Shown here piece by piece: positions 1-8,557 of a stretch of DNA of 64,000 bases. The number at the start of each line of letters is the position of its first letter. The first letter of the stretch is position 1. Origin of the DNA: Aureimonas sp. ME7 (GTDB lineage Bacteria; Pseudomonadota; Alphaproteobacteria; Rhizobiales; Rhizobiaceae); NCBI RefSeq assembly GCF_903970965.1, contig NZ_CAJCKW010000002.1:434001-498000 (forward strand), written 5' to 3'. The translations under genes and the position numbers were made by a program. A model generated the notes under the pieces. It did not search any database. It had not been told where the DNA came from and worked only from the letters and a program-made list of their open reading frames with translations.

Positions 1-8
1 GGACGACG

Positions 9-959
9 ATGCCGCTTCGCCCCTCCCGCAACGCCTATCCCCTGTCGTGGCGCCTTCTCGACGGGGCGGAGCGAATCGCCGCCTTCCTTTGGCCGCGCCG
101 TTTCGCCAAGGGGCTGCCCTATCTTATGCTCCTGCCGGCGCTTCTCCTCGTCGGGCTGCTCGTCCTCGGCCTCGCGGCCATCGGCGACTCCAGCCTGCGC
201 ACGCTGGACACGGCGACCTTCCTTCCCTCCGAAAGCTGGTCGCTTGCCAACTACGCCCGCGCCTTCACCGAACCCCTGTTCCTGAACGTCGCGCTGCGCA
301 GTCTCGGCGGTGCGGCGCTTGTCACGCTCGCGACGCTCGTCCTTGCCTTCCCCTATGCCTACGTCATGGTGCGCACCGGCTCCGCGGCGTGGCGCAAGTT
401 CCTGCTGATCGCGCTGTTCCTGCCCTTCTTCATCGGGCAGGTCGTGCGCGCCTATGGCTGGCTGATCATTTTGGGCAACCAGGGTCTCGCCAACGAGGCG
501 CTGGCGCTTCTCGGCCTCGGGACGCAGCGCCTTCTCTTCAACTACTGGGCCGTCCTGTTCGGCCTCGTCCAGTACATGCTGCCCTTCGCCGTCCTCATGC
601 TGGCCCCGGCCCTCACCGCTATTCCCGACGAGATCGAGGCGGCCGCGGGCTCGCTCGGAGCCGACTGGGTGCGCACCTTCACCCATGTCGTGCTGCCGAT
701 GGCGAAACCCGGCCTCGTCGGCGCCGGGCTCGTCGTCTTCACCCTGTCGCTGACCGATTTCGCCGTTCCCGCGATTTTGGGCGGCGGCGGCCAGGACTTC
801 ATCGCCAACGCGATCTACGACCAGTTCTTCCGCACCTCCGACCAAGGGCTCGGCTCGACGCTGACGCTGCTTCTCGTTCTCCTCGGCTCGACGATCGTCG
901 GCGCGGTCTTCGCGCTGTTCGGGGCGGGCACCCTATCGATGCGCGGAAGCCGCCGATGA
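9..959 (+). CDS. ABC transporter permease, PotB-like (spermidine/putrescine or opine type)
   Basis: Inner-membrane permease of a PotB-family importer. The 316-residue protein has about six hydrophobic segments, the first near residues 38-58. The cytoplasmic EAA loop that docks on the ATPase lies near residues 208-236 (EIEAAAGSLGADW followed by VLPMAKPG). The ATPase and periplasmic binding protein should be upstream, outside the window. Its stop overlaps the next permease by ATGA, so the two are translationally coupled. The family moves polyamines, opines, iron or related small cations. The substrate is not readable from sequence, but the hydroxy-acid and HisD-like enzymes downstream suggest a catabolic substrate rather than polyamine uptake. 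The start is the first ATG, only 8 bases into the window, so an earlier start cannot be excluded. Confidence 0.88.
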   Translation: MPLRPSRNAYPLSWRLLDGAERIAAFLWPRRFAKGLPYLMLLPALLLVGLLVLGLAAIGDSSLRTLDTATFLPSESWSLANYARAFTEPLFLNVALRSLGGAALVTLATLVLAFPYAYVMVRTGSAAWRKFLLIALFLPFFIGQVVRAYGWLIILGNQGLANEALALLGLGTQRLLFNYWAVLFGLVQYMLPFAVLMLAPALTAIPDEIEAAAGSLGADWVRTFTHVVLPMAKPGLVGAGLVVFTLSLTDFAVPAILGGGGQDFIANAIYDQFFRTSDQGLGSTLTLLLVLLGSTIVGAVFALFGAGTLSMRGSRR

Positions 960-1756
960 CCGGCACGCGGGGCAAATCGCTGACGCTCGGCGCGCTCGTC
1001 GCGTTTTCGCTCCTGATCCTGTCAGCGCCGACCCTCGTCGTGCTCGGCGCTTCGTTCACGGGCGGCAACATCATCGCCTTCCCACCGGACGGGTTCTCGC
1101 TCCAATGGTATGCCAAGGTCGCGGGCGCCTCGGATCTGCGCCGCGCCTTCGGGCGCTCGCTCTGGGTCGCCTTCGTGTGCACGCTCATTGCGATTCCCGC
1201 CGGCACGCTCGCCGGGCTGGCGCTCGCCAAGTACCGGGTGCGCTTCGCCAACCTGTTCCAGGTCTACCTGCTCCTGCCCTTCACCATTCCGCTGATCGGA
1301 TCGGGGATCGGGCTCATGCTGGTGTTCGGCGAGGCCGGCGTTCTCGGCTCGCTTTGGCCGGTCGGGCTCGCGGCCTGCGTCATCAACCTGCCCTTCATGA
1401 TCTGGGCGGTCACGGCGAGCGCGGGCGCGCTCGACCCGGACCTGGAACTCGCCGCCGCCAACTGCGGCGCGCCCCCCCTCCAGACGTTCCTCCTCGTGAC
1501 GCTGCCGGCCGTCCTGCCCGGCGTCATCACCGGCTCGCTCCTGATGTTCATCCTGGCGCTCAACGAGTTCCTCGTCAGCCTTCTCCTGGTGGACGCGCGG
1601 ATCGTCACCCTTCCCGTTCAGATCTACAATTCGATCCGCTCCATCATCACGCCCGATCTTGCCGCCGTGTCGGTGATCTTCATCGCCTGCGCGGCCGCCG
1701 CCATTCTCCTGCTCGACCGGCTGGTCGGGCTCGACATCTTCCTGAAATCGAAGTGA
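956..1756 (+). CDS. ABC transporter permease, PotC-like
   Basis: Second permease of the importer, 266 residues, forming the heterodimeric channel with the preceding product. It begins MTGTRGKSLTLGAL, has a first membrane segment at about residues 10-33, and an EAA-type loop (ELAAANCGAPPLQTF, then LPAVLPG) at about residues 165-190. The ATG at 956 overlaps the previous stop as ATGA. A longer open frame upstream of it only runs antiparallel to the first permease and is not used. The next gene begins 5 bases after the stop, so one transcript probably covers both permeases, the HisD-like enzyme and the hydroxy-acid dehydrogenase. Family assignment is firm; the substrate is unknown. Confidence 0.88.
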   Translation: MTGTRGKSLTLGALVAFSLLILSAPTLVVLGASFTGGNIIAFPPDGFSLQWYAKVAGASDLRRAFGRSLWVAFVCTLIAIPAGTLAGLALAKYRVRFANLFQVYLLLPFTIPLIGSGIGLMLVFGEAGVLGSLWPVGLAACVINLPFMIWAVTASAGALDPDLELAAANCGAPPLQTFLLVTLPAVLPGVITGSLLMFILALNEFLVSLLLVDARIVTLPVQIYNSIRSIITPDLAAVSVIFIACAAAAILLLDRLVGLDIFLKSK

Positions 1757-1760
1757 CGCC

Positions 1761-3086
1761 ATGACCGCGATCTGCTCCTTCCACGACCTCGCCACACTTT
1801 CGACCGACGCGCGCGCGGCGCTCCTGAAGCGCTCCGAGACCGACCTTTCGGGCTTCCAGGACCGCGTGAAGCCGATCATCGAGGCCGTCCGCACAGAGGG
1901 CGACGCCGCGCTCGTCCGCTTCGCGCGCGAGTTCGACAAGGCCGACGTGAGCGAGGGCGCGCTCCAGGCGAGCGAGGCGGAGTTCGACGCGGCGTTCCGT
2001 GCCGTCGAGCCGGAGGTGATCGAGGCCATCCGCTTCGGCATCGACAACATCCGCCGCTTCCACGAAGAGCAGCGGCCCGAGCCCATGTGGTTCAAGGAGA
2101 TCCGCCCCGGCGCCTTCGCGGGCGATCGGTGGACGCCGATCCAGTCCGCCGCGCTCTACGTGCCGCGCGGCAAGGGTGCCTTCCCCTCCGTCACCATGAT
2201 GACGAGCGTGCCGGCCGTGGTCGCCGGGGTGCCGGACCTTTGCATCGTCACGCCGCCGACGCCGGACGGCTCGGTGGACGCCGCGACCCTCGTCGCCGCG
2301 CGCCTTGCCGGCGTCGAGACGGTCTACAAGGTCGGCGGCGCGCAGGCGGTGGCCGCCGTCGCCTACGGCACGCAGACGATCAGGCCCAAGATCAAGATCG
2401 TCGGCCCCGGCTCGCCCTTCGTCGTCGCCGCCAAGAGCCTTCTCGCCAGCGTGCTCGACACCGGCCTGCCGGCCGGGCCTTCGGAGGCCGTGATCTTCGC
2501 GGACGAAACGGTGGACGGCGCTCTGGCGGCGCTCGATCTCCTGATCGAGGCCGAGCACGGGCCCGACAGTTCGGCCTATCTCGTGACCCACGACCGCCGC
2601 GTGGCCGAGGCCGCGCGGGAGGCGCTGCCGGGCTATTGGAGGGAGATGACCGAGCAGCGCGTGGCATTCAGCAAGAAGGTCCTGCAAGGCCCGTTTGGCG
2701 GCATCGTGCTGACGGCCTCGCTGGAGGACAGCTACCGATTCATCAACGACTACGCGCCCGAGCACCTTGAAATTCTCTCCACCGAGCCCTTCCGCCATCT
2801 CGGCCGTATCACCGAGGCCGCCGAGATCCTGATGGGGCCGCACACGCCGGTCACGCTCGGCAACTTCGTGCTCGGCCCCAACGCCGTCCTGCCGACGAGC
2901 CGCTGGGCGCGCACCTACGGTCCGCTTTCGGTGACGGATTTCCTCAAGCGCTCCTCGATCGGCTACGTCACCTCCGCCGGTTACCCCGAACTCGCGACCC
3001 ATGCGCGCCGCCTCGCCCGCTACGAGGGCTTTTCCAGCCACGAGAACGCGGTGTCCGAAATGCGCGACGCGATCCTAAAGCGGTAG
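1761..3086 (+). CDS. Histidinol-dehydrogenase-family protein (HisD fold, probably not histidine biosynthesis)
   Basis: NAD-dependent four-electron alcohol dehydrogenase fold, 441 residues, close to the usual HisD length. Seen: the catalytic pair in NDYAPEHLEI (Glu334-His335), AEHGPDS (His266), GLPAGPSEAVI, and a C-terminal His427 in FSSHENAV. Compared with E. coli HisD from memory, zinc ligand Gln259 aligns with Glu263, zinc ligand Asp360 aligns with Asn368 (LGNFVLGPNAVLPT against GDYASGTNHVLPT), and the His in that same stretch is Ala. It sits in an importer operon with a 2-hydroxy-acid dehydrogenase, not in a his operon. This fits HisD paralogues such as HpsN, which oxidises dihydroxypropanesulfonate, but the substrate here is inference only. 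Confidence 0.85.
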   Translation: MTAICSFHDLATLSTDARAALLKRSETDLSGFQDRVKPIIEAVRTEGDAALVRFAREFDKADVSEGALQASEAEFDAAFRAVEPEVIEAIRFGIDNIRRFHEEQRPEPMWFKEIRPGAFAGDRWTPIQSAALYVPRGKGAFPSVTMMTSVPAVVAGVPDLCIVTPPTPDGSVDAATLVAARLAGVETVYKVGGAQAVAAVAYGTQTIRPKIKIVGPGSPFVVAAKSLLASVLDTGLPAGPSEAVIFADETVDGALAALDLLIEAEHGPDSSAYLVTHDRRVAEAAREALPGYWREMTEQRVAFSKKVLQGPFGGIVLTASLEDSYRFINDYAPEHLEILSTEPFRHLGRITEAAEILMGPHTPVTLGNFVLGPNAVLPTSRWARTYGPLSVTDFLKRSSIGYVTSAGYPELATHARRLARYEGFSSHENAVSEMRDAILKR

Positions 3087-3093
3087 GGCCGAC

Positions 3094-4251
3094 ATGACGT
3101 CGCGAATCTTCAACGTCGAAGATGCTCGGAGGATCGCCAAACGGCGCCTGCCGAAGATCTTCTTCGACTATATCGACGGCGGCTCGTCGGGCGAGGAAAC
3201 GCTGCGCGCCAACCGCGAGGATTTCGGCCGCTGGCGGCTGGAGCAGCGCGTTCTGGCGGGGTTCCAGCCGGCCGATCTCTCGACCCGCTATCTCGGTCAG
3301 CGCCATGCCCTGCCCTTCATGCTGGGACCGGTCGGCTTCCTCGGGCTGTTTGCGGGAAAAGGCGAAATCCTCGCCGCGCGCGCCGCGCATCGTGCCGGCA
3401 CCGGCTTCTGCTTGTCGAACTTCTCCATCGCCTCGCTGGCCGACCTGAAGGCGGACGGGGCCGCCGGCCAGCCGCAGTTCCAGCTCTACGTCCTCAAGGA
3501 TCGCGGGCTGGCGGAAGAGTTCGTGCAGGCGGCCGAGACGGCCGGCGTCGAAACGCTGCACCTGACTGTTGACACCGCCATCACCGGCATCCGCGAGCGC
3601 GATGCGCGCAACGGGTTTCGCGCGGTCACGCGCATCGGGCCGCGTCTTGGCTTCGGGCTGGCGCTGCGCCCCGCCTGGTGTCTCGACCTTGCCCGCGCCG
3701 GTCGCCCCGGCGTCGGCGCGGTGCGCGGACGCGCCGAGTTCGGCAACGGCATCCTGGAACAGGCCTCGACGCTCTCTCGCCTGATCGACCCGGCCCTATC
3801 CTGGGCGGACGTCGAATGGCTGCGCGAGCGTTGGAAGGGCCGTCTGTCGATCAAGGGCATCCTCCACGCCGACGACGCGGCGCGTGCGAAGGCGGCCGGA
3901 GCGGACGCGATCGTCGTGTCCAACCACGGCGGCCGCCAACTCGACACAGCGCCCTCCACCATCTCCGTTCTGCCGGAGATCGTGGATGCGGCGGATGGCA
4001 TGGAAGTGCTGATCGACGGCGGGTTCCGACGGGGAACCGACATCGTCAAGGCTTTGGGGCTGGGGGCGTCGGGCGTGCTTCTCGGCCGGGCCTACGCGTT
4101 CGGAGCGGCCGCGGGCGGGGAAGCAGGCGTCTCGGCGGTCATCGAGACCCTTGCGGCTGAGATCGGCGTCACGCTGGGTTTGATGGGCCTGTCGTCGATC
4201 GACGAGCTGAAGTCGAGGGGACGGTCCGCCCTGCGAACCGCCCCCGGCTAG
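3094..4251 (+). CDS. FMN-dependent alpha-hydroxy-acid dehydrogenase/oxidase (LldD family)
   Basis: Oxidises an L-2-hydroxy acid such as lactate, mandelate or glycolate to the 2-oxo acid with FMN, usually passing electrons to the membrane quinone pool. The 385 residues show the family's features in order: FDYIDGG (24-30), QLYVLKD with Tyr132, TVDTA (159-163), Lys254 in LSIKGILHADDA, and the active-site His278 and Arg281 in SNHGGRQLD. The FMN phosphate site follows at IDGGFRRG and GVLLGRAYAFG. It lies 7 bases after the HisD-like gene in an importer operon, so it may catalyse the next oxidation step on the imported compound. It could equally be an ordinary L-lactate dehydrogenase; substrate not determined. 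Confidence 0.88.
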   Translation: MTSRIFNVEDARRIAKRRLPKIFFDYIDGGSSGEETLRANREDFGRWRLEQRVLAGFQPADLSTRYLGQRHALPFMLGPVGFLGLFAGKGEILAARAAHRAGTGFCLSNFSIASLADLKADGAAGQPQFQLYVLKDRGLAEEFVQAAETAGVETLHLTVDTAITGIRERDARNGFRAVTRIGPRLGFGLALRPAWCLDLARAGRPGVGAVRGRAEFGNGILEQASTLSRLIDPALSWADVEWLRERWKGRLSIKGILHADDAARAKAAGADAIVVSNHGGRQLDTAPSTISVLPEIVDAADGMEVLIDGGFRRGTDIVKALGLGASGVLLGRAYAFGAAAGGEAGVSAVIETLAAEIGVTLGLMGLSSIDELKSRGRSALRTAPG

Positions 4252-4260
4252 CCGACGAAG

Positions 4261-4419
4261 TCAGCCGCGGGCGTCGAAGCCCGAAGTCCAAGCGCGCCAA
4301 TCGGCGCTGCCGGGACGGTAAGGGTTGTCCTTGCGCGTACGATTGCTCTGAGCGGCATCGATCCCCTCCTGACGAACCAGGTCGTCGCGGGTCAGCGCGT
4401 AATGGGCAGCTTGCGCCAT
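4261..4419 (-). CDS. Small Rmf/CrpP-like protein
   Basis: A 52-residue basic protein beginning MAQAAHYALTRDD. The C-terminal half carries the signature of the ribosome modulation factor/CrpP fold family: EGIDAAQ, then NPYRPGS, then WRAWTSGF. Members bind ribosomes (Rmf) or have other small-protein roles, so the function here is only suggested. The start at 4419 is chosen because AAGGAG stands 6 bases upstream. An in-frame ATG at 4443 also has a good GGGAGG site and would add eight residues. The gene is divergent from glpR and convergent with the hydroxy-acid dehydrogenase gene, whose stop is 9 bases away. The gene is missed if only long frames are considered. Confidence 0.7.
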   Translation of the reverse strand: MAQAAHYALTRDDLVRQEGIDAAQSNRTRKDNPYRPGSADWRAWTSGFDARG

Positions 4420-4480
4420 CCGATTCTCCTTCAAACTCTCCATACTGTCCCTCCCGACGCATGAACCATACGAATTTGGC

Positions 4481-4502
4481 ATTCACGCGACGGCGCGTGA
4501 AT
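4481..4502. promoter_or_regulatory. Inverted repeat in the rmf-like/glpR divergent region
   Basis: Perfect 9-base arms (ATTCACGCG and CGCGTGAAT) separated by 4 bases. It lies 62 bases upstream of the chosen start of the small Rmf-like gene and 165 bases upstream of glpR. Arms and spacer are of operator size; no T-run follows, so it is not a terminator. The regulator is unknown. Confidence 0.4.
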
Positions 4503-4612
4503 AGTGCGACTGACGGATAAGTCAAATGACGAATGCCAGAATTTTCCGTCAGCCGGCTGCCGTTGGAAATCTGGTCGGACCGTCGTTCGGTTGCAACTGA
4601 CACAATGTTTCG

Positions 4613-4627
4613 TATCGTTGCACGATA
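4613..4627. promoter_or_regulatory. Short palindrome upstream of glpR (candidate operator)
   Basis: TATCGT and ACGATA arms around a 3-base centre, 39 bases upstream of the glpR start, where a repressor would block transcription. An autoregulatory GlpR site is possible, but the sequence differs from the longer repeat in front of glpD. Confidence 0.3.
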
Positions 4628-4666
4628 GGTTCGATCCCCTACGCTTCTCAACCCTCGGGAGAGCCG

Positions 4667-5434
4667 ATGCTGACGGAACGCCAGACCCGGATCGTGGAAA
4701 CCGCCAAGCGGGAAGGCACTGTGCTCGTCGATGCACTCGCCACGCGTTTCGAGGTCAGCGTCCAGACCATCCGCAAGGATTTGAACGAGCTTTGCGACCA
4801 GCGTCTCCTGTCGCGCATCCACGGCGGGGCCGTTCTCGGCTCGGGCGCCGAGAATGTCGACTACGAGGCGCGGCGCGCCATCGCGTCCACTGAGAAGGCC
4901 GCGATCGGGCGCGCAGCGGCCGACCTCGTGCCCGACCGCTCCTCGCTCTTCATCAATATCGGCACCACGACCGAAGCCGCCGCGCAGGCTCTGTCGCAGC
5001 ATTCCGGTCTTCTCGTCATCACCAACAACCTCAATGTCGCCAACGCCATGCGCAGCAATCCTCGCGTGGAGGTGATCGTGGCGGGCGGTATGATCCGGCG
5101 AACCGATGGCGGCATCGTCGGGGAGTCGGCGATCGACTTCATCGCTCAGTTCAAGGTGGACTTCGCCATCGTCGGCGCCTCCGCGATCGACCCGGACGGG
5201 GCGCTTCTGGACTTCGACTACCGCGAGGTGCGCGTCGCGCAGGCGATCATCGCCAACGCCCGGCACGTGATTCTCGTGGCCGATGCCGGAAAGTTCGAAC
5301 GCACGGCGCCGGTGAGGATCGGCCATCTCTCGCAGGTCCACAGCTTCGTCACCGACCGTTGCCCTTCGCAAGCGGTGCGCGACATCTGCCGTCAGGCGGG
5401 CGTTCGGCTGGTGGAAACGACGTCGCCGATCTGA
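4667..5434 (+). CDS. glpR: DeoR-family repressor of glycerol 3-phosphate genes
   Basis: A 255-residue DeoR/GlpR regulator. The N-terminal winged helix-turn-helix spans about residues 5-57 (MLTERQTRIVE, FEVSVQTIRKDLNEL), followed by the linker RIHGGAV. The C-terminal sugar-phosphate sensor domain holds INIGTTTEAAAQAL and ITNNLNVAN, the usual effector pocket. Known family behaviour: it represses glp genes until glycerol 3-phosphate binds. The assignment rests on the sequence and on glpD and glpK directly downstream. A GAGAG site precedes the ATG. The 97-base gap to glpD holds a strong inverted repeat that is the likely operator. Confidence 0.88.
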   Translation: MLTERQTRIVETAKREGTVLVDALATRFEVSVQTIRKDLNELCDQRLLSRIHGGAVLGSGAENVDYEARRAIASTEKAAIGRAAADLVPDRSSLFINIGTTTEAAAQALSQHSGLLVITNNLNVANAMRSNPRVEVIVAGGMIRRTDGGIVGESAIDFIAQFKVDFAIVGASAIDPDGALLDFDYREVRVAQAIIANARHVILVADAGKFERTAPVRIGHLSQVHSFVTDRCPSQAVRDICRQAGVRLVETTSPI

Positions 5435-5449
5435 CGACCTGACTTTCGC

Positions 5450-5477
5450 TTCGGTTTCGTTTGATTTCGAAACCGAA
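5450..5477. promoter_or_regulatory. Candidate GlpR operator in front of glpD
   Basis: Inverted repeat with perfect 10-base arms, TTCGGTTTCG and CGAAACCGAA, and an 8-base spacer. It lies in the glpR-glpD gap, 54 bases before the glpD ATG. TTTCG units repeat through it, the half-site type reported for DeoR-family repressors. No T-run follows, which argues against a terminator. Confidence 0.6.
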
Positions 5478-5531
5478 ACGCATAAATTCCCGTCGTGCAC
5501 CGGACGAAGCCTCGGCGAAAGCGCTAGCGAC

Positions 5532-7043
5532 ATGCCAACATTCGACGTCTTCATCATCGGCGGCGGGATCAACGGATGCGGGATCGCGCGCGACGCGGCC
5601 GGTCGCGGCTACAGCGTCGGGCTGGCCGAAGCGCGCGACTTGAGCAGCGGCACCTCCTCCTGGTCCACCAAGCTGATCCACGGCGGCCTGCGCTATCTCG
5701 AGCACTACGAGTTCCGCCTCGTGCGCGAGGCGCTGATGGAGCGCGAGGTTCTCTGGCGGATCGCGCCGCACATCATCCGGCCGCTTCGCTTCGTCCTGCC
5801 GCATCATGCCGGCCTGCGGCCTCGCTGGCTCCTGCGCCTCGGCCTCTTCCTCTACGACCACTTGGGTGGGCGCAAAGCGCTTCCCGCCGCCCGTTCCGTT
5901 ACGCTCGCCGGTCCCCTCGGAGCACCGTTGAAGCCGGAGTTCACGAAGGGGTTCGAATATTCCGACGCCAAGGTGGATGACAACCGACTGGTGATCCTCA
6001 ACGCGCGCGACGCCGCCGCGCACGGCGCCGAGATCCTGGTTCGAACGAAGGTCGTCGCAGCGCGACCGGTGGACGGCCTCTGGCGGATCACGCTGGAAGA
6101 TGCGGAGACCGGCCTTCGGCGCGAGGTCGCGGCTCGGTTTCTCGTGAACGCGGCGGGCCCCTGGGTGGACCATGTGCTTCGAACGTCGGCGGGCCGGCCG
6201 GAGGCGCATAACATCCGCCTCGTCCAGGGCTCGCACATCGTGATGCGCCGCCTTTTCGACCACGACCGGGCCTATATCTTCCAGAACGCGGACGGTCGGA
6301 TCATCTTCTCCATCCCCTATGACAGCGACTTCACGCTGGTCGGCACGACCGATCAAGATTTCGAGGGCGATCCGGCGGATGCCGCAATCACGGACGCGGA
6401 GATCGACTACCTCCTTCAGGCGGCCGGCGAGTATTTCGCCAAGCCTCTGGCGCGCGAGGACATCGTCTGGAGCTTTTCCGGCGTGCGTCCGCTGTTCGAC
6501 GACCATGCCACCAAGGCGCAGGAGGCGACGCGCGACTATGTCCTGAAGGTGGACGGGGACGACGCGCCGCTTCTCAACATCTTCGGCGGCAAGATCACCA
6601 CCTATCGCCGTCTCGCCGAAGATGCGCTGGGCCATATCGGCCACCGCCTCGGAGAACGCGGCCAATCGTGGACGGGCAACGCCCCCTTGCCGGGCGGAGA
6701 CTTTCCGGTGGAGGGCGTCGCGGCGCTTGAGGATCGCCTGAGCGCGCTGGCGTCCGGCCTTTCGAAGGCGACGATCTCGCGGCTCGTCGCCGCCTACGGC
6801 ACAGATGCGCTGACGCTTGCGGAGCAAGTGAACGGCGATTGGGGTGCCGATCTCGGGCATGGCTTGAGCGAGCGCGAAGTGGACTGGCTCGTGGGCCGCG
6901 AATGGGCGAGAAGCACCGAGGACATCCTCTGGCGCCGGTCCAAGCTCGGCCTGCGCTTCGACGCCGAGCAGACGGCCTCGCTGGAAGCCTATCTGGTTCG
7001 CGGCATCGAACACGCCGAGCCGGTGACCAAGGCGGCGGAATAA
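5532..7043 (+). CDS. glpD: Glycerol-3-phosphate dehydrogenase, aerobic
   Basis: FAD enzyme that oxidises sn-glycerol 3-phosphate to dihydroxyacetone phosphate at the inner membrane, feeding electrons to quinone. The 503 residues match the usual GlpD length. Seen: the dinucleotide-binding [17 protein letters not shown] near the N-terminus, [21 protein letters not shown] with its first part in the flavin-binding region, GPWVDHV, and the substrate-site block [11 protein letters not shown] followed by [16 protein letters not shown]-terminal alpha-helical DAO domain closes the protein. It is followed 14 bases later by glpK, so glycerol kinase and dehydrogenase are probably expressed together under GlpR. 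Confidence 0.95.
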   Translation: MPTFDVFIIGGGINGCGIARDAAGRGYSVGLAEARDLSSGTSSWSTKLIHGGLRYLEHYEFRLVREALMEREVLWRIAPHIIRPLRFVLPHHAGLRPRWLLRLGLFLYDHLGGRKALPAARSVTLAGPLGAPLKPEFTKGFEYSDAKVDDNRLVILNARDAAAHGAEILVRTKVVAARPVDGLWRITLEDAETGLRREVAARFLVNAAGPWVDHVLRTSAGRPEAHNIRLVQGSHIVMRRLFDHDRAYIFQNADGRIIFSIPYDSDFTLVGTTDQDFEGDPADAAITDAEIDYLLQAAGEYFAKPLAREDIVWSFSGVRPLFDDHATKAQEATRDYVLKVDGDDAPLLNIFGGKITTYRRLAEDALGHIGHRLGERGQSWTGNAPLPGGDFPVEGVAALEDRLSALASGLSKATISRLVAAYGTDALTLAEQVNGDWGADLGHGLSEREVDWLVGREWARSTEDILWRRSKLGLRFDAEQTASLEAYLVRGIEHAEPVTKAAE

Positions 7044-7057
7044 GGAAAGCGACAGGC

Positions 7058-8557
7058 ATGTCCGGATACGTGCTGGCGATCGACCAGGGCACCACATCGT
7101 CCCGCGCCATCGTTTTCGACGACGCGTTCCGGGTCGTCGGGATCGCGCAGCAGGAGTTCGAGCAGATCCTGCCGCGCTCCGGCTGGGTGGAGCACGATCC
7201 CGAAGAGATCTGGTGCTCGGTGGTGGAAACGGTCCGCGCGGCGCTGGCCGACGCGTCGCTTTCGGCGCGCGACATTGCGGCGATCGGCATCACCAACCAG
7301 CGCGAGACGACGCTGATCTGGGACCGCGAGACCGGCCGCCCGATCCACGATGCGATCGTCTGGCAGGACCGGCGAACCGCCGAGCGCTGTCGCCATCTCA
7401 TTGCCGACGGCGCCGAAGGTCTTGTCGCTGAAAAGACGGGGCTCGTGATCGACCCCTATTTCGCCGGCACCAAGATCGCCTGGCTTCTCGACAACGTGGA
7501 CGGCGCGAGAGCCGAGGCGGAAGCCGGCAAGCTCGCCTTCGGCACGGTGGACACGTTCCTCCTGTGGCGCCTGACCGGCGGGCGCGTCCACGCAACGGAC
7601 GCGACCAACGCGTCGCGCACGCTCCTGTTCGACACCCTCGCCAACACGTGGGACGACGAGCTTCTTCGTCTCTTCGGCGTGCCCCGCGCGCTTCTGCCCG
7701 ACGTGCAGGACTGCGCCGCCGACTTCGGCACGACCGACCCGGCGCTGTTCGGCGAGGCGATAGCGATCCGCGGGGTGGCGGGGGATCAGCATGCCGCGAC
7801 CCTCGGCAATGCCTGCTTCCAGCCCGGCATGATGAAATCGACCTACGGAACCGGATGCTTTGCCGTTCTCAACACGGGCGCGGAGCGCGTGCCGTCCCGG
7901 CATCGCCTTCTATCCACGATCGCCTATCGTCTGGGCGGACAGACGACCTATGCTCTCGAAGGCTCGATCTTCATCGCGGGCGCGGCCGTTCAATGGCTGC
8001 GCGACGGGTTGCGCATCGTCTCCGACGCATCCCAGACGGGGCCGATGGCCGAGCGGGCCGACGACGCGCAGGACGTCTATCTCGTGCCAGCCTTCACGGG
8101 GCTCGGCGCGCCGTGGTGGGACCCGGAAGCACGCGGCGCGCTCTACGGGCTGACGCGCAACACCGGCCCGAACGAGATCGCCCGTGCGGCGCTGGAGGCG
8201 GTGTGCTTCCAGACCGCCGACCTCCTGAACGCCATGCGGCAGGATTGGCCGGGGGCGGCGGATACGGTGCTGCGCGTCGACGGCGGCATGGTTGCCAGCG
8301 ACTGGACCATGCAGCGCCTCGCCGACCTTCTCGACTCCCCGGTCGACCGGCCGACCGTTCTGGAAACCACCGCGCTCGGCGCCGCCTGGCTCGCCGGCCA
8401 CCATTGCGGGGCGTGGCCGGGAATGGACGGCTTTGCCGCTCGCTGGAAGCTGGAGCGCCGCTTCGAGCCGCGCATGGACGCGGTGACGCGCGGCGCCAAG
8501 CTCGCCGGCTGGTCCCGCGCGCTGCGGCGAACGCTGAGCGACGCGGTCGCCGGTTAG
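7058..8557 (+). CDS. glpK: Glycerol kinase
   Basis: Phosphorylates glycerol to sn-glycerol 3-phosphate with ATP, making the GlpD substrate. The product is 499 residues, the family norm. FGGY-kinase motifs: [12 protein letters not shown] at the N-terminus, NQRETT and WQDRR in the glycerol site, [13 protein letters not shown] with KSTYGTGCF, and [11 protein letters not shown] before the C-terminus. The start MSGYVLAID is preceded by AAGGAAAG about 9 bases upstream; a longer open frame extends into glpD and is rejected. The stop overlaps the converging GlcD-type gene by 4 bases with no terminator between. No glycerol 3-phosphate transporter is nearby. Confidence 0.96.
   Translation: MSGYVLAIDQGTTSSRAIVFDDAFRVVGIAQQEFEQILPRSGWVEHDPEEIWCSVVETVRAALADASLSARDIAAIGITNQRETTLIWDRETGRPIHDAIVWQDRRTAERCRHLIADGAEGLVAEKTGLVIDPYFAGTKIAWLLDNVDGARAEAEAGKLAFGTVDTFLLWRLTGGRVHATDATNASRTLLFDTLANTWDDELLRLFGVPRALLPDVQDCAADFGTTDPALFGEAIAIRGVAGDQHAATLGNACFQPGMMKSTYGTGCFAVLNTGAERVPSRHRLLSTIAYRLGGQTTYALEGSIFIAGAAVQWLRDGLRIVSDASQTGPMAERADDAQDVYLVPAFTGLGAPWWDPEARGALYGLTRNTGPNEIARAALEAVCFQTADLLNAMRQDWPGAADTVLRVDGGMVASDWTMQRLADLLDSPVDRPTVLETTALGAAWLAGHHCGAWPGMDGFAARWKLERRFEPRMDAVTRGAKLAGWSRALRRTLSDAVAG

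Noticed and set aside
1680-3041. 453-residue minus-strand open frame
   Set aside because: Antisense to the HisD-like gene, with a shadow-like composition.
5450-5477. Inverted repeat read as a terminator of glpR
   Set aside because: No T-run follows, the spacer is AT-rich, and position plus symmetry fit an operator better.
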